A DNA stretch of 64,000 nt from the NCBI GenBank assembly GCA_051294375.1, contig CM119270.1, positions 14,330,323 through 14,394,322 on the forward strand, written 5' to 3'. Source of the stretch: Paraspadella gotoi (Eukaryota; Chaetognatha). The position numbers were made by a program, and so were the translations under genes. The notes below the pieces were generated by a model. That model was not told the DNA's origin and did not search any database. It saw only the letters and a list, made by a program, of their open reading frames with translations. Numbering within the stretch: the first letter of the stretch is position 1; every line of letters begins with the position of its first letter. Below are positions 1 through 12,930 of this stretch, piece after piece.

Positions 1-233
1 CTAAGTTGTGACTCTTTCGTTTCTCATATAGATAGTATCAATTGGTTGGAAAACATTATCCGTGACTTAACTTCTTGAGCATCATTCATTTATATCTCAA
101 TAGGACAAGAGGATTTTGCAAACAACTAATTCACTCACCTCAATGCATGCTCCGAGCACACTCCTTCTCAAGTTCTTACGATATTGTATTTTCTCCCCAT
201 AAAATTGATCGTCCAGACAAAAAAAAAAAAAAA

Positions 234-325
234 NNNNNNNNNNNNNNNNNNNNNNNNNNNNNNNNNNNNNNNNNNNNNNNNNNNNNNNNNNNNNNNNNNN
301 NNNNNNNNNNNNNNNNNNNNNNNNN
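234..325. other. Assembly gap, 92 N
   Basis: Preceded directly by a poly-A run. Confidence 0.99.
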
Positions 326-934
326 CCAATGATCCTAGGAATCTTCGTCACCCAATAACTCTCAATTCCCAACGGAATCCAGATTGTCTAACTCCCGCTG
401 ATCTCCATTCTAATTTGACCAATGACCATTGAGAAACGCTCAGCCTCATTCCGTTTCGACTTGTCCGTTTAAAATGCCCATCGCTGTCATGCGAATTCCT
501 ATTCTGTTTGTAAAGTATATATTTTAATAAGTATAATATCGTTTAGTCTTCCTGTCATAACTTATCCGGGATCAGTTCTCCTCATATGAGCTAACTCGTC
601 CGTTCGAGAAGACGGCTCGTGTTTCCTTCCACAGTTGCTCCCGAGAAGAAAAAAAAACGTCCTTTGAAAGGGGAACGAAGATCGCTGTGCAGTGGAGGGA
701 GAAACTCTTTGTCTCGACCAAAAGACGAAGCGGGGACGACACGTAAAATCAAAGGAGGGGAAGGAAGGTGGAATTTGAGAAACGGGGGGAAAAGGGGGAA
801 AAGGGGGAAAGAGGGGGGTTGAGGGATGGTGGGAAATGAGACCTCAACCCACCATTGCCTGGCCAAAGTAAGGGGAAACATTGCTTGTTAGTTTAATGAT
901 GGAATGATATTAAGTATATTGTAACAATCTCATA

Positions 935-1194
935 NNNNNNNNNNNNNNNNNNNNNNNNNNNNNNNNNNNNNNNNNNNNNNNNNNNNNNNNNNNNNNNNNN
1001 NNNNNNNNNNNNNNNNNNNNNNNNNNNNNNNNNNNNNNNNNNNNNNNNNNNNNNNNNNNNNNNNNNNNNNNNNNNNNNNNNNNNNNNNNNNNNNNNNNNN
1101 NNNNNNNNNNNNNNNNNNNNNNNNNNNNNNNNNNNNNNNNNNNNNNNNNNNNNNNNNNNNNNNNNNNNNNNNNNNNNNNNNNNNNNNNNNNNNN
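935..1194. other. Assembly gap, 260 N
   Basis: Right edge is (ACG)n, so a trinucleotide repeat probably caused the break. Confidence 0.99.
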
Positions 1195-1578
1195 ACGACG
1201 ACGACGACGACGACAAAAATAATGATTACGATGAGAACGATGATGATGATAATGATGATGATGATGACTATTTGCCTTTCTTCGACTACCGGATCCACAG
1301 GTCGGAAAATTGGTATCCGGTCGTCCTTGACATATTTCTTTCCCAAAAGTGGATTTCCAAAAAAGAATGACGACGAAGACGACGACAATGACGATGATGA
1401 CAAAGATGACGATGATGACGGAGATGAAGTTAATTAGTGCCGACGATGATGAAGTGGCCATCACGAGAATAAACTACTCAATTTGAAAAAAACTTATTAG
1501 TTGACAATAAATTAGGTAAACCGTGTAATGTTTTTTCTCACCCGTCTTCTATTTTTTAAATTCAATTGACCTCATTCG

Positions 1579-1742
1579 NNNNNNNNNNNNNNNNNNNNNN
1601 NNNNNNNNNNNNNNNNNNNNNNNNNNNNNNNNNNNNNNNNNNNNNNNNNNNNNNNNNNNNNNNNNNNNNNNNNNNNNNNNNNNNNNNNNNNNNNNNNNNN
1701 NNNNNNNNNNNNNNNNNNNNNNNNNNNNNNNNNNNNNNNNNN
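1579..1742. other. Assembly gap, 164 N
   Basis: Flanked by non-repetitive sequence on both sides. Confidence 0.99.
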
Positions 1743-2135
1743 GCTCCATGCTCCGTTCCCTCAGGGGGTAATAGGATGAAAAAATGAAAAAAAAAAGTTT
1801 CGGCAAAGTTTGAACTCGGCCCCGAAAAAAATTGTGTATCCACACAAATGAAAGTAAACAAAATAGAATAAGGAGTTTGCCGGGACAGATTAGGTGTCCG
1901 AGCCGCGAGAGAAAGAGAGAGAAAAAAAAGGAATCGTGAAATACAAAAGAATTTTAGTTAAGTTCTAGGATTTTGGAATTAAAATGTCATTTTTAAAGTT
2001 TACGAGAAGAATCGTTGAATCATTGATGTTTATAACGTACAACCTAATTAACAATTTGATTTTAAGCTAAATACTGAGACTCGGAGCGAATCTGTGAAAT
2101 GTCAAATGTCTTTGTCAATGTCAATGTCAATGTCA

Positions 2136-2160
2136 NNNNNNNNNNNNNNNNNNNNNNNNN
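2136..2160. other. Assembly gap, exactly 25 N
   Basis: Left edge is a (TGTCAA)n run. One of eight gaps of this fixed length. Confidence 0.99.
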
Positions 2161-4170
2161 TAAAAAAAAAGTCGAAAGTTCCGACTATAAAATCGCCTGA
2201 GCTTTGAAAGTTTAGGCGAAAAGCTCGCAATCGGATTATTGTATTTTGTTTATTTCGACGGCAGTAAAACGAAATGTATGTATCCAGGCGCATATAGAAA
2301 CAAAGAGAGCCGAGCGAGAGAGAACGAGAGAGATGAAATTGAGAGAGAGAGGAGAGACGACGAAGAGGAGAGAGACTGAGAGAGAGAGAGATGAGAGCGA
2401 GAGAGAGAAAGAGAGAGAAACCCAAATAAGAACGGGTTAATTAAATCATAATTTGATTTTTTTTTAGTTAAATATCGTATAGAATTTAAGTTTTTAGCGA
2501 TTCAAATATGGAATTTTACACAGGACCATGTCTAAGTCAGATCACGTCTATGTGTTATAACTTGAATATTCTGTAATTTATCTGTCTGTTTGTTGATCGA
2601 GTCTCCAGTCTTTCTTTTTGTTAATACTTTCATTCTTCTTCAAGCGAAAAAAACAAAACGACGATTTTGAATAAACACAAAACTACCCACCCGCCGAATA
2701 CTTGGAAGAGTCGAGATCAGCAAAAAAGAAACGAACGCAAAGAAAAAAAAAGAAAGAAAGAAAAGATGCAAAAAAAAAAAAAAAAAATAAAAAATAACAA
2801 AACTAAAAAACGAACAACATAAAAGATACAGGAAAAACAGCTGACACGCGGTACCCAAAGAAAGAAAGAAAGAAAGAAAGGAAAGAAAGAAAGAAAGAAA
2901 AAGCAGAAGGAAAGACGAATGAAAGAAAAGAAAAGAAAGAAAAGAAAAAAAATTTTTTAAAGCCAAGATATACTTATATATTACAATCTAACTATTATAT
3001 TTAGTAGAATGAAGCTGTTACAAGAAATAACCAACGGTGGAAACAAACATCAACATTAACCATCACAACAACAAAACACTCGCAAAAAACGATCGACGCT
3101 GACAACCAAACAAATCTAAACCACAATAAAAAAAACAAAAACAAAAAAAACAAACATTAGCAAGCAATTACGTGAGCCGAGAGCCCCTCCGAATTTCTGA
3201 AGTTGAATCTGCAACGCGAAAATCTTGCAGAAAAAAAGTGTTTCTTAACTTTTATTATTCTAATTTGTTAGTTGATAATATAAATTGCTGCGATATTAAT
3301 TTCTAAAAAATAGGGAAAGACTTAAACATTCAGCTCAATAAAAAGTAATGAATGTCCACTTACAGATCTCCCACTCTTCTTTTTCTCGAAGATTCGAGAG
3401 TAAAACCTTTCTCGATTCCACTGCTTCTTCGCCCACTCGGCGATTGCTTTTATTTTTTTTTTCTGTTTTATGATTCAGTACCTTTCTTTGGTCCTGTTAG
3501 CGATTGAGACCGTCCGATTACCTTTATTTATAATTAATATTTCTTAATACGGACCGAGTAGCCATTCCGAGTATGTAGGCTGTTACAGTTCTGATGCCTT
3601 CCCTTCCGCCTCGCACCTTTCTTTTTTTTCTCTTCTCTTTACTCCTTTCATATTACTTCTCTTTCCTTCATATACATTCCTAAACAAACGCCCCTCGGCT
3701 CATTTCCTCTTTCCTCCCTCTCTTCTCATTCTTACCCTCTCGTCCACTCTTTAATACTGCTCTCCTTCTCTCCCTCCCTCCCACTTTTTCTTCTTCCATC
3801 GTCCCCAAACTCGCATCTCGACTCTTTCCTCTCTCTCCCTTCCCCCTTCCTCCCTCGTTATCTCCCAACCTCGTCTTCCCTCCTCTCTCCTCGCTCCCTC
3901 TCTCTCCGACGCGCGCCTACCCTCTGATGTCGACAAACACGTGACGCAACACAAAACAAAAACAAACACAAAAACACGAGCAGATGCGCCTTCATCGCAC
4001 AAAACAAAGCCGCGGCAGGCGACAGCCACACCACGGTGGAGATCTTCACCAAAGGAAGAAGTTCTTGAGGAAAGAAGGAAATTGAAGATAAAAAGAAGAA
4101 AGAAGCAAGTTAAGAAAGAAATAAAGAAAGAAAGAAAAGAAAAAAAAGAATGAAAGACAGAAAGTAAATG
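2161..4170. other. Gene-free purine/pyrimidine-skewed sequence
   Basis: Contains imperfect (GA)n at 2300-2420, a purine-rich (GAAA-type) block at 2640-2955, and a markedly pyrimidine-rich block at about 3590-3915 (CT, CCT, CTT mixtures). Frames through these blocks give only Ser/Leu/Phe or Arg/Lys low-complexity peptides. No exon recognised. Confidence 0.6.
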
Positions 4171-6150
4171 AAAAAAAAGAATATAAAAAATATACTCTTT
4201 ACTTCCCCTCTCTCTTACTCACTCTCTCTCTCTCTCTCTCCTTCGCTCCCCCCCCCCCCCCTCGAGAGGGCCGCGTTCCATTCGTCTGTCGCTTTGTTGT
4301 CTTCGGATGCGTTCGCTCCGCTTTTTATTTGTTCGATGATACACAACAACATTAGCCAACAACTCCACAAACAACATACGAACCGAACGACGACGACGTC
4401 TCCCAATCCACTTTCATTTCACTTCATCGGCCTCTCTCAGTCCATCCGCCGTTTTTTTTTTCTCGCTGATAAAACCCCGAAAAAAGTAACAAACTTGGGA
4501 CAAACCAAATGGTAACGAACGCGTTTTTAAACATTTATTTGCAAATCACGTGATTCGTTTACTGTCTCTTCAGAAACTCAACGGATTTATTTACTCCTCT
4601 TGGATACCACCTGTACAGGCTGTTGTGACATTATTCTCTGCCCTCTTACCTTTATTTCTTCTTTCGTTCAAAAAGTAACAACAAACGCCGAATGTTAAAC
4701 TCATTTATAAAGTTGTGATTTTTTTTCTCTTCTATTTTTACAGCCAAAGAAACAAATGGGCCCCAGGGCACGCATTTGCTATCGGAATTGCTTTGACCCC
4801 GTCCACAATCATTCATTGAGTAGAACAACTTTGCAACCGATCCGCACGCGTACCAACTGGTCCCATCCAAAGTTTTTTTTCCGATGCGCTTCTGGTCAGT
4901 TTTGAGACCATACCTTATTATATTGTGGTCCTGATACTATGATTTAGTGTGGTTTACTCATAGTACAAAAATGGCTTTTCTTACTTATAATATTATACTT
5001 AAGAATACGTCACAACTATTCACGACTAAAACGGACATGTACGTTTACCATCTTTCAGGAGTTCGTTTTTCACTCAAGACAGAAATCCTTTAGATATTGA
5101 TTTTTCATTGATCATTCTTACGAATGAAAATCGCTGCGCTTAACGACTCAAGAGAGAAATCAACTCTAGACGAGCGAAATGCTGAAAAAAATTAAATGAA
5201 TCCAACTCAACTAGTTGTGTTTCCCGCCGATATCGACTTATTTTTTTAATAAATTTTTTCGCGTACTATTTCATATAATGCATTTTTGTTCGAGGATAAA
5301 TACTAATCATTCTTTGCAGAATGTTTGTCAAGTCAAAACTTCTAAAGAATATTTTTGACCGAATTTTAGGACTAGATTATTTGAAAAAAAAAATTTTTTG
5401 ATCAATTTTTACTTTTTCAAGAACTAATTTTTTTCTTCGGGAGTGGGTGAGGCAGTGACGATAGCGGAGGCAATACAATAAAAGACAACATTCTTATTTA
5501 AGTAAATCGATATATATTAATAGGTATATGTAATGGTAGGTGCTCATTATTTGCTAAAATTATGTTCACAAAACAAATAAGAATGTTATACAAATGTTAC
5601 ACATCCTATAAAAACTTTCTGAAAGTAAATTCTTCCGACATGTCGACTCACCGTAAAATGTTTAATGCGGATGCCACAGATTATGTCAATTTTTGTAAAT
5701 TCCTAAACAATTCAAAATATTTACCTCATCTGAGAAATAAAAATTATAAAATAGTATGAAACCTTAATTCAGAGACTGTGGAAGTACGCTCCTCCTATCA
5801 AACTGCTCTGTGAAATTCATATTAATGTTTATGTGAAATAAACAAAATGTGATTTATATGCTCGTCGTAGCCTGAACAAGACGAGGATGCGATTCATGTT
5901 TAACCCTTCGACCTTAAAAAAGCTAGTAGTATTAACTACTTATTTTTTTATAAAACATGGCTTGTACTCGTCTTCAGGATGCGTATTTCGATGTATATTT
6001 TCTGTGTCTGCATTTGTCGCAAAAAAATTCAGCGTACGTAATTCGTTCCTCATCGGTGTCTTGGCCAATTATCTTTCTCAGCGCGCTCTTGTCTTTTTTC
6101 TTCTCGTTAGCCTTGTCGTCACACAAGTCCTCCTCCTCTTAATGGAAACC
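4171..6150. other. Gene-free sequence
   Basis: A short CT tract and a poly-C run at about 4221-4260 are followed by mixed AT-rich sequence. A 65-codon frame at 5562-5759 (plus) and a 72-codon frame at 4652-4870 (minus) match nothing I recognise, and their length is within chance. I see no splice-bounded coding exon. Confidence 0.5.
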
Positions 6151-6156
6151 GGTTAC

Positions 6157-6160
6157 CTCT

Positions 6161-6236
<76 letters not shown>

Positions 6237-6254
6237 TCTCTCTCTCTCTCTTCA
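6157..6254. repeat. (CT)n microsatellite, interrupted
   Basis: Near-continuous CT dinucleotides on the plus strand with a few CCT and TCTTC interruptions. It is followed about 210 bp downstream by a purine tract on the same strand, so the two could pair as an imperfect inverted repeat. Confidence 0.9.
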
Positions 6255-6460
6255 TCCCCCCACCTCGCTCGAAACAAAAAAAACCGGTACCCTAACTCGG
6301 CTTCCACCATTCTTGTTTACCTTTATTCGAGAGATGCCAGTTCCTTTATTTTATGGTGTGTTGTTTATATTTGAGCCAGTCCTGCTTTGTTTTGACGATG
6401 GCGAGAGGGGCAATGTTTTGATTATATTTCTAGCATGCTTATTTTGTGCCGCGGACGTAA

Positions 6461-6590
6461 AGAGTGAGAGAGAGAGAGAGAGAGAAGAGAAGGAGAGAGA
6501 GAGAGAGAGAGAGAGAAGAGGAGAGGAGAGAGAGAGAGAGAAGAGAAGAGAGAAGAGGGGGGGAAGTGAGAGAGGAAATGAAAAAGAGAA

Positions 6591-6624
<34 letters not shown>
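6461..6624. repeat. (GA)n microsatellite, interrupted
   Basis: About 160 bp of GA-rich sequence with AAG and GGG interruptions. It is complementary in type to the CT tract at 6157-6254. Confidence 0.9.
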
Positions 6625-6630
<6 letters not shown>

Positions 6631-7563
6631 CCGTTAGAAACAGACAGACAGATGCAACAAGACAGATGGAAAAAACTATGATGACGACCGAGATCTTAGT
6701 GATGATGATGACGATGATGACGATGATGACGATGATGACGAGTCATGAAAGAATAAAAAGCGGAATCATTCATTATTTGGTCTCTCGGTCGCAATAGACG
6801 ACCTCGTAGTCAGAAGTGAAGATGGAGAATGTGATGGAGAATGTGATGGAGAGTGTTATGGAGAATGTGATGGAGAATGGGGCGAGAGTCTCTTCATCAA
6901 ACAAGGGTAACCCGCTTTCAATCGCGTTTACAAAGACTTACAGAAGGCTTCACATTTTAAATGATATCGGGCTTTTTGCTGACCAGACATGGTTCTGAGT
7001 AGGCGACCCGACCAAATTTGTTGAAATTTGATATATGCGCGATTCCTATGGGAACACAAATAGAAACATAGAAGCAAATTTCAATATTTGACTCCTGAGC
7101 CGAGGTATAGGCCCCCTAGGCCCAAAAGTCGTCAAGGGCTCTGTATCTCCTCCCGGGGCAGGGGTTTAATATAAAAATACGTCTCAATAGTTATATTTAT
7201 TTAGTCATTAGGACTCTTCGTATAAAATGTCATAGAATTCCATCAGATAGTTTGGTGGGAACTGTGTTTGGTCAGAAAAAACCTGATATAATTTATGATA
7301 TGAAAACTTTTGCATTTGTTATCAGTTTCTGATAATATCATTGAAGTCTAATTCATTAATCCATTAGGTTCAATTCGAACCGTTTTCATTCGGCCAATTT
7401 TTCGAATCCGTTCGGCGTCAATTAAAGTTCATCCAATTTTGGAATCATTAACTTTTTTTTTTTTTTCTTATTTTTGGGGGGTTTTGTGTTTTTAGTTTTA
7501 ATTCGTGTTGTTTTTTGAAGCTTTGTTTTAAAGAGAGAGAGAGAGAGAGAGAGAGAGATGAGA

Positions 7564-7596
<33 letters not shown>

Positions 7597-7721
7597 GATA
7601 AAAAGTGAAAGCCCGACGATCGAGTTTCAAAGTGTAGATGGGTGTGGGATCAAAATAATTCCACTGCATCCCTCACTGGGGGCTGTTTATCCTGGTGGAG
7701 TGAAAAAAAAGAAGAAAAAAA

Positions 7722-7764
<43 letters not shown>

Positions 7765-8679
7765 AGAAAGAGAGGGAGATAGATAGAGAGTGCCAGTGGA
7801 CAAAGCGCTGTTCTTATTTTACCTTTTTAACTTTTTACTTATAAGAAGTACCAACATTAAAATTTACTAATAGTTATTAAATCTTAAAACCGATATATAA
7901 ATTTTAATTATAAATGCAGAGAATTAAAAACCGAAAATCAAGTCAAAAGAAGAAAAGAAAAGAAAGGAAAAAAATTTGCATCGAAGGAAAATAATAAACA
8001 AAACTTTTTTTTTCCCGCGATTTTAGCCTAAAAAAAGTTGAGTGTCCACGTCATCTCTAACATTGACTCGACCCCGCGGGCCTCAAAAGTCTCAAGCCGC
8101 AAAAATTAGAAATTAACGCCTAGATTAGTCTCTTCATATAATAATTTGTGCGTGAAAAATATCATATTTATATTTATTACATTATTATAATAGTTATTAT
8201 TATTATCATTATTTTTTTATTGTTATAATTATTATTTATTAATTTTATTGTTAATATATATCTACATACGAGATTAATAGCTTATCTAATTTTGTTTGTG
8301 GTGGTTCAAGAACTTCAAAAGTAAGTGACGATCTTTTACGGATAAAGTAACAAAAGTGTCTCGTCAAGGTCTTCACAATCAAGTTGCCACTTAAAAGTGT
8401 CAAAGTTAAAAACGTCTATTTCAAATTTCTTTCGTTTCGTCTGTACATCTAAAACACACAATAAACTTTCTCTCTTCTCTACTTGTGTTTTCTTCATTTA
8501 TTTTTTCACTCTGTTTTTTTCTCCATTCTCTTAATGCGGATTCAAAAAATCGGCCCAAGAACATGAACCTTTTATAAAAGTTTATGTAAACAATTTTTGG
8601 CGGTTCGACCCCTCCAGCGCAACAACAATAATCGTAGAAAGATGCCTTAATCTTGACAGGGCTATGAGATGCTTTTCTC
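6625..8679. other. Gene-free sequence with short tandem repeats
   Basis: Contains (GAT)n-like DNA at 6698-6740 and a 12-bp tandem repeat at 6823-6882 (unit GAGAATGTGATG, encoding repeated MENV by chance). It also holds (GA)n at 7532-7597 and 7725-7790 and an AT-only stretch at about 8165-8290. No exon recognised. Confidence 0.6.
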
Positions 8680-8893
8680 NNNNNNNNNNNNNNNNNNNNN
8701 NNNNNNNNNNNNNNNNNNNNNNNNNNNNNNNNNNNNNNNNNNNNNNNNNNNNNNNNNNNNNNNNNNNNNNNNNNNNNNNNNNNNNNNNNNNNNNNNNNNN
8801 NNNNNNNNNNNNNNNNNNNNNNNNNNNNNNNNNNNNNNNNNNNNNNNNNNNNNNNNNNNNNNNNNNNNNNNNNNNNNNNNNNNNNNNNNNNNN
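8680..8893. other. Assembly gap, 214 N
   Basis: Near a CT-rich right flank. Confidence 0.99.
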
Positions 8894-8936
8894 GCGTGTT
8901 CTCCTCCTCTCTGTTTCCTCTCTCTCTCTCTCTCCT

Positions 8937-8979
<43 letters not shown>

Positions 8980-9343
8980 TTCTCAAAGAGAAGGAAAAAA
9001 GAGAGAAAAAGAAAGCTGATCCGTAAAAGTAAATGAAGAGGATTTTATCTTAAGCTGGTGATAGTTGGGGCAAACAAAGCGACAGAAATAAAAGAAAAAA
9101 CAAAAAAAGTAAAAAGTAAAAGACATAAACTAAACATAAACAAACGGGAAAAACCGTAAAAAAACAAAATATTTCTGCCTTATGTTTAATCTCAATTTCA
9201 AAAACCCTCATTTTAATACCGCGAATTGTTACATCGTACTTTTTGGTATACCAATTCGTAATATTTTCCCTTAAAAATTAAGTCGTAATTCGTAAATATT
9301 TTTGTACTCAACAATAGTAATATGAACTATCTCTCTCTCTCTC

Positions 9344-9528
9344 NNNNNNNNNNNNNNNNNNNNNNNNNNNNNNNNNNNNNNNNNNNNNNNNNNNNNNNNN
9401 NNNNNNNNNNNNNNNNNNNNNNNNNNNNNNNNNNNNNNNNNNNNNNNNNNNNNNNNNNNNNNNNNNNNNNNNNNNNNNNNNNNNNNNNNNNNNNNNNNNN
9501 NNNNNNNNNNNNNNNNNNNNNNNNNNNN
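9344..9528. other. Assembly gap, 185 N
   Basis: Left edge is (CT)n. Confidence 0.99.
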
Positions 9529-9682
9529 AACTTTCCCAAATTTTCCGCTTGTTTACATACGAACCGTAAAATAATCAATGTAACAGAAAAAGAGGGTGTG
9601 TGTTATGAAATCTGTCAAACTTGGATATTCTGTTGTTTATGAAACAATAAAACATGAGAGAAAGCGGGAGAGAGAAAGAGAG

Positions 9683-9896
9683 NNNNNNNNNNNNNNNNNN
9701 NNNNNNNNNNNNNNNNNNNNNNNNNNNNNNNNNNNNNNNNNNNNNNNNNNNNNNNNNNNNNNNNNNNNNNNNNNNNNNNNNNNNNNNNNNNNNNNNNNNN
9801 NNNNNNNNNNNNNNNNNNNNNNNNNNNNNNNNNNNNNNNNNNNNNNNNNNNNNNNNNNNNNNNNNNNNNNNNNNNNNNNNNNNNNNNNNNNNNNNN
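9683..9896. other. Assembly gap, 214 N
   Basis: Left edge (GA)n, right edge (CT)n. Confidence 0.99.
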
Positions 9897-10208
9897 CTCT
9901 CTCTCTCTCTCTCTCTCTCTCTGCCCTTTGTTTTTTTTGTTTTCGTTTTTCTCTCGTCCGCAACGACTGTAAACATTTCGTGTTTTCGATTTACAACAGG
10001 AAAAAAAAAAGACTTAAAAAAAGAAAAAGAAAATTAAAAAAAGGGAAAGGAAAAAAGTAAATTCGGATATAATCAATTTGTAAACAAAAACTTTTTATCG
10101 CGACTCAGAGTCATAAGTCGAGAGCCGCGCTTTCGGATCGAGACGGCACGGTGTGTCTCCGCGGAATTAGGCTGGGTTGGCTCACTGCGCGAATCGACGA
10201 AAGTCGTN

Positions 10209-10470
10209 NNNNNNNNNNNNNNNNNNNNNNNNNNNNNNNNNNNNNNNNNNNNNNNNNNNNNNNNNNNNNNNNNNNNNNNNNNNNNNNNNNNNNNNNNNNN
10301 NNNNNNNNNNNNNNNNNNNNNNNNNNNNNNNNNNNNNNNNNNNNNNNNNNNNNNNNNNNNNNNNNNNNNNNNNNNNNNNNNNNNNNNNNNNNNNNNNNNN
10401 NNNNNNNNNNNNNNNNNNNNNNNNNNNNNNNNNNNNNNNNNNNNNNNNNNNNNNNNNNNNNNNNNNNNNN
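10209..10470. other. Assembly gap, 262 N
   Basis: Right edge is a poly-A run. Confidence 0.99.
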
Positions 10471-10719
10471 AAAAAAAAGTTTGCGAAAATAAAATCTTGA
10501 GAAAAAAAAATGTTTACCGTCCGTTAAATTTCTATTTCGCGATCAGAAAAAAGAAAAATGATTTCAAACGGAGGATAAAATACAGAGTGCTCCATGAGAA
10601 AAACTATTCGACGCTACAGGGTATTGTCTATTCAATGACAACCGCGAAACAATCGTAATAAGTAGAAGGGAAGGGACGTTAGAAGTGAAAAAAATTAGGA
10701 AGTCTATTTCAATTGATAA

Positions 10720-11307
10720 CATTAACAACAACGACCACTACCACTCAGCACAACAACAACAACAACGACAACAAGAACAACAACAACAACGACGACGACG
10801 ACGACGACTACAACCATTGAGCACAAGAAAGCTAAAACCACGAAAGTTAAAACCACAACCAGAATCGTTTCTCTTCGTTGTGCTACGGAAACGAGGCTCC
10901 CAACCTTTTTTTTCTTTCCACCAAATTTTTTGTTTCTCTTTTGTTTTTGTTTTGTTTTGTTTTGTTTACTCTTGAAGATCAAGCCCGGTTTCGAGTTCGA
11001 GACGCCCACGACGATGACGATGACGACGACGACGACGTCAAGACGTCGATCACCAACTGCGTCAAACTGTGAAGTCAGTCAATGATTCATTGTCGTTGTC
11101 TTAGCGAGAACTCAAGCGGAATTCCGCAACAGCGCTCATCTCATTCACAATTGATCTTCCGCGCTCGCAAGAAAAGAACGCCGAGATGCGCGGTTTGTTT
11201 GTCCTTTCAATTCGCATTTAGTCTCCTTTTTTTTTTCTGTTAAAAAGCTTCTATTTGTACTTTTTCTCCCAATGCTCTCTCTCTTCTCTCTCCTCTCGTC
11301 TCTCTCA

Positions 11308-11355
<48 letters not shown>

Positions 11356-11836
11356 ATTTGGTCATGCCTTCTCCTCTCTCTTTCTCATCCAAACCTCACA
11401 ATCTCCCTTCACCCCATAACGTCCGCCTCCCTGCTTCTTTCCCACCCCCCACCTCCACCTCCGCCCACTCCTCTGCTTTTTATATTGTTAATAATTTTTC
11501 CCGCTAGCGTTTTTGCCAAATTTTTTTGCCACACCCGAACCACACGGCGTTGCCTCTTCCCCGTCACTTACTCAGCCCTCACCCCCTTTTACATTTTTTT
11601 TTTTTAAATTCTCGGCGATCTACTGTTTGTTCCCTATTTGTTTCTGCTTTTTACTTTCTTTTTTTTCTCTTTATTTTCTTTCTATTTTTTTTCTCTCTTC
11701 AGTTTCTTTTCTGTTCGTCGCAACAAAAAAAAATTAATAAAAAAAAGAAAAACATCTGCCTGCAATAATAAGCGGGAAAGCGAAACAGCGCTCCCTGCTT
11801 ACCGCGGCAACGTTAACGTCTATCTCTCTCTTTGCA

Positions 11837-11878
<42 letters not shown>

Positions 11879-12930
11879 TCGCGGCGTGCTCTCGTCTCTT
11901 TCTCTCATACATTTGTTATCGATTGTTGTTTTTCTTTTTTCGGCTGGCTTTACCTTTTGTTTATAAACAAAAGGCGGATTCCAAGGACGAGGGAAGATTG
12001 AAAATTATCATCCGGGTATATACTACGGCGCCTTTAAAAGCCCAGCGCTGAGAAGAAAGGAAGATTCCATCACGAAACGCTTTGGTCAAACATACAACTA
12101 AATTGTTATTTCCTTGTAGCGCAATCGATAAACGAAACTGTTGCTTATTTCTTTACTTAAGACAGGAGGAGAGAGAGAGCGAGGGACAGAAAATATTTTA
12201 AAAAGGATAAAGGAGTTTGGGATAACATAGACTAACATTTAATGTTCAGCGGACAACTGACAATATATTAAAAGTATAAAGCTAAGAAAAATGGGGAATT
12301 AAAAAAGGAAAAGGTGAGTTAAGATTTTTCGTTGATATACTAGAACTAGGAGATATCTGGGAAGATCAATGTAGAGTGAAAGTGAGATGAGCGGACCTGT
12401 TGCGGGAGAATTCCCTTGAAGTTACTGCGCACTAAGGGACAACACGACAGAGGTGAATCAGATTGAACTGAACATCACAGTTTGACGCACTGCGTTAGAG
12501 GCTGAGGTCGAGACGTCTTGACGTCGCTGACGTATTGCGTCCGGTCATCGTCATCGTATTCGTGCGGGAGCGTACTGTTCGAGGCGAAAAACCGTAATCG
12601 ACACCATCGCGGCTTGGATCTTGCGTAAGATAGGGTACAAACAAAACAAAACAAAAAGACGAAACAAAAACTACTAAAGATGAAACAGAGTAAAGAGAAT
12701 ATTGGAGAAAAACGTTATTCTCCCCTTGAATAAAAGAGTGGAAACAGAAGAAAATATTACAGAAGATTTGGAGACCTTCGTTCCTCTTATGCCACAACGA
12801 AAGAGAAACGATTTTCTCTTTTTTGTATGTCGTGGTTCTGCGCTCTCTCTATCTATCGGTTCGCTCCTTTAGGTTTTAGCGTTTCTTGTGTTTCTAAAAT
12901 TTGATGGTTATAGTACGATCGTACAAGAGT
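10720..12930. repeat. Large, highly diverged inverted repeat (fold-back)
   Basis: The left arm, about 10720-11250, reads in reverse complement at about 12250-12930 with many small indels. Anchor pairs include TCACAGTTTGACGCA (right arm near 12475; left arm near 11060), the GACGTCTTGAC block, a poly-(AAAAC) block (10940-10970 against 12640-12665) and AGAGAAACGATT (near 12805; reverse complement near 10865). CT-rich DNA lies in the loop, at 11272-11350 and 11820-11880. No gene is seen. It could be an old inverted duplication or an unpolished read folded back on its own template. Confidence 0.55.

Larger units (their letters stand above)
1..2160. other. Gene-free AT-rich sequence with four gaps
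   Basis: No convincing exon on either strand. It holds a G-rich run at 782-826, degenerate (GAT/GAC)n at 1195-1275 and 1366-1430, and a (TGTCAA)n hexanucleotide run just before the gap at 2136. By position it would be downstream intron or flank of the FoxP gene, but nothing here proves that. Confidence 0.6.
8680..10470. other. Gap-rich, CT/GA-rich stretch
   Basis: Four gaps of 185-262 N occupy about half of this stretch. The DNA between them is (CT)n at 8921-8984 and 9331-9343, (GA)n at 9655-9682, (CT)n at 9897-9921, and AT-rich filler. The gap at 9683-9896 has GA on its left and CT on its right, so it probably hides an inverted dinucleotide repeat that blocked assembly. Confidence 0.7.

Noticed and set aside
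5562-5759. 65-codon frame without simple repeats
   Set aside because: AT-rich, no recognised motif, no splice signals, and the length is within chance.
5887-6630. A 247-codon plus-strand frame
   Set aside because: Most of its length is Ser/Leu or Arg/Glu read through CT and GA microsatellites; the first 90 codons show no domain or splice support.
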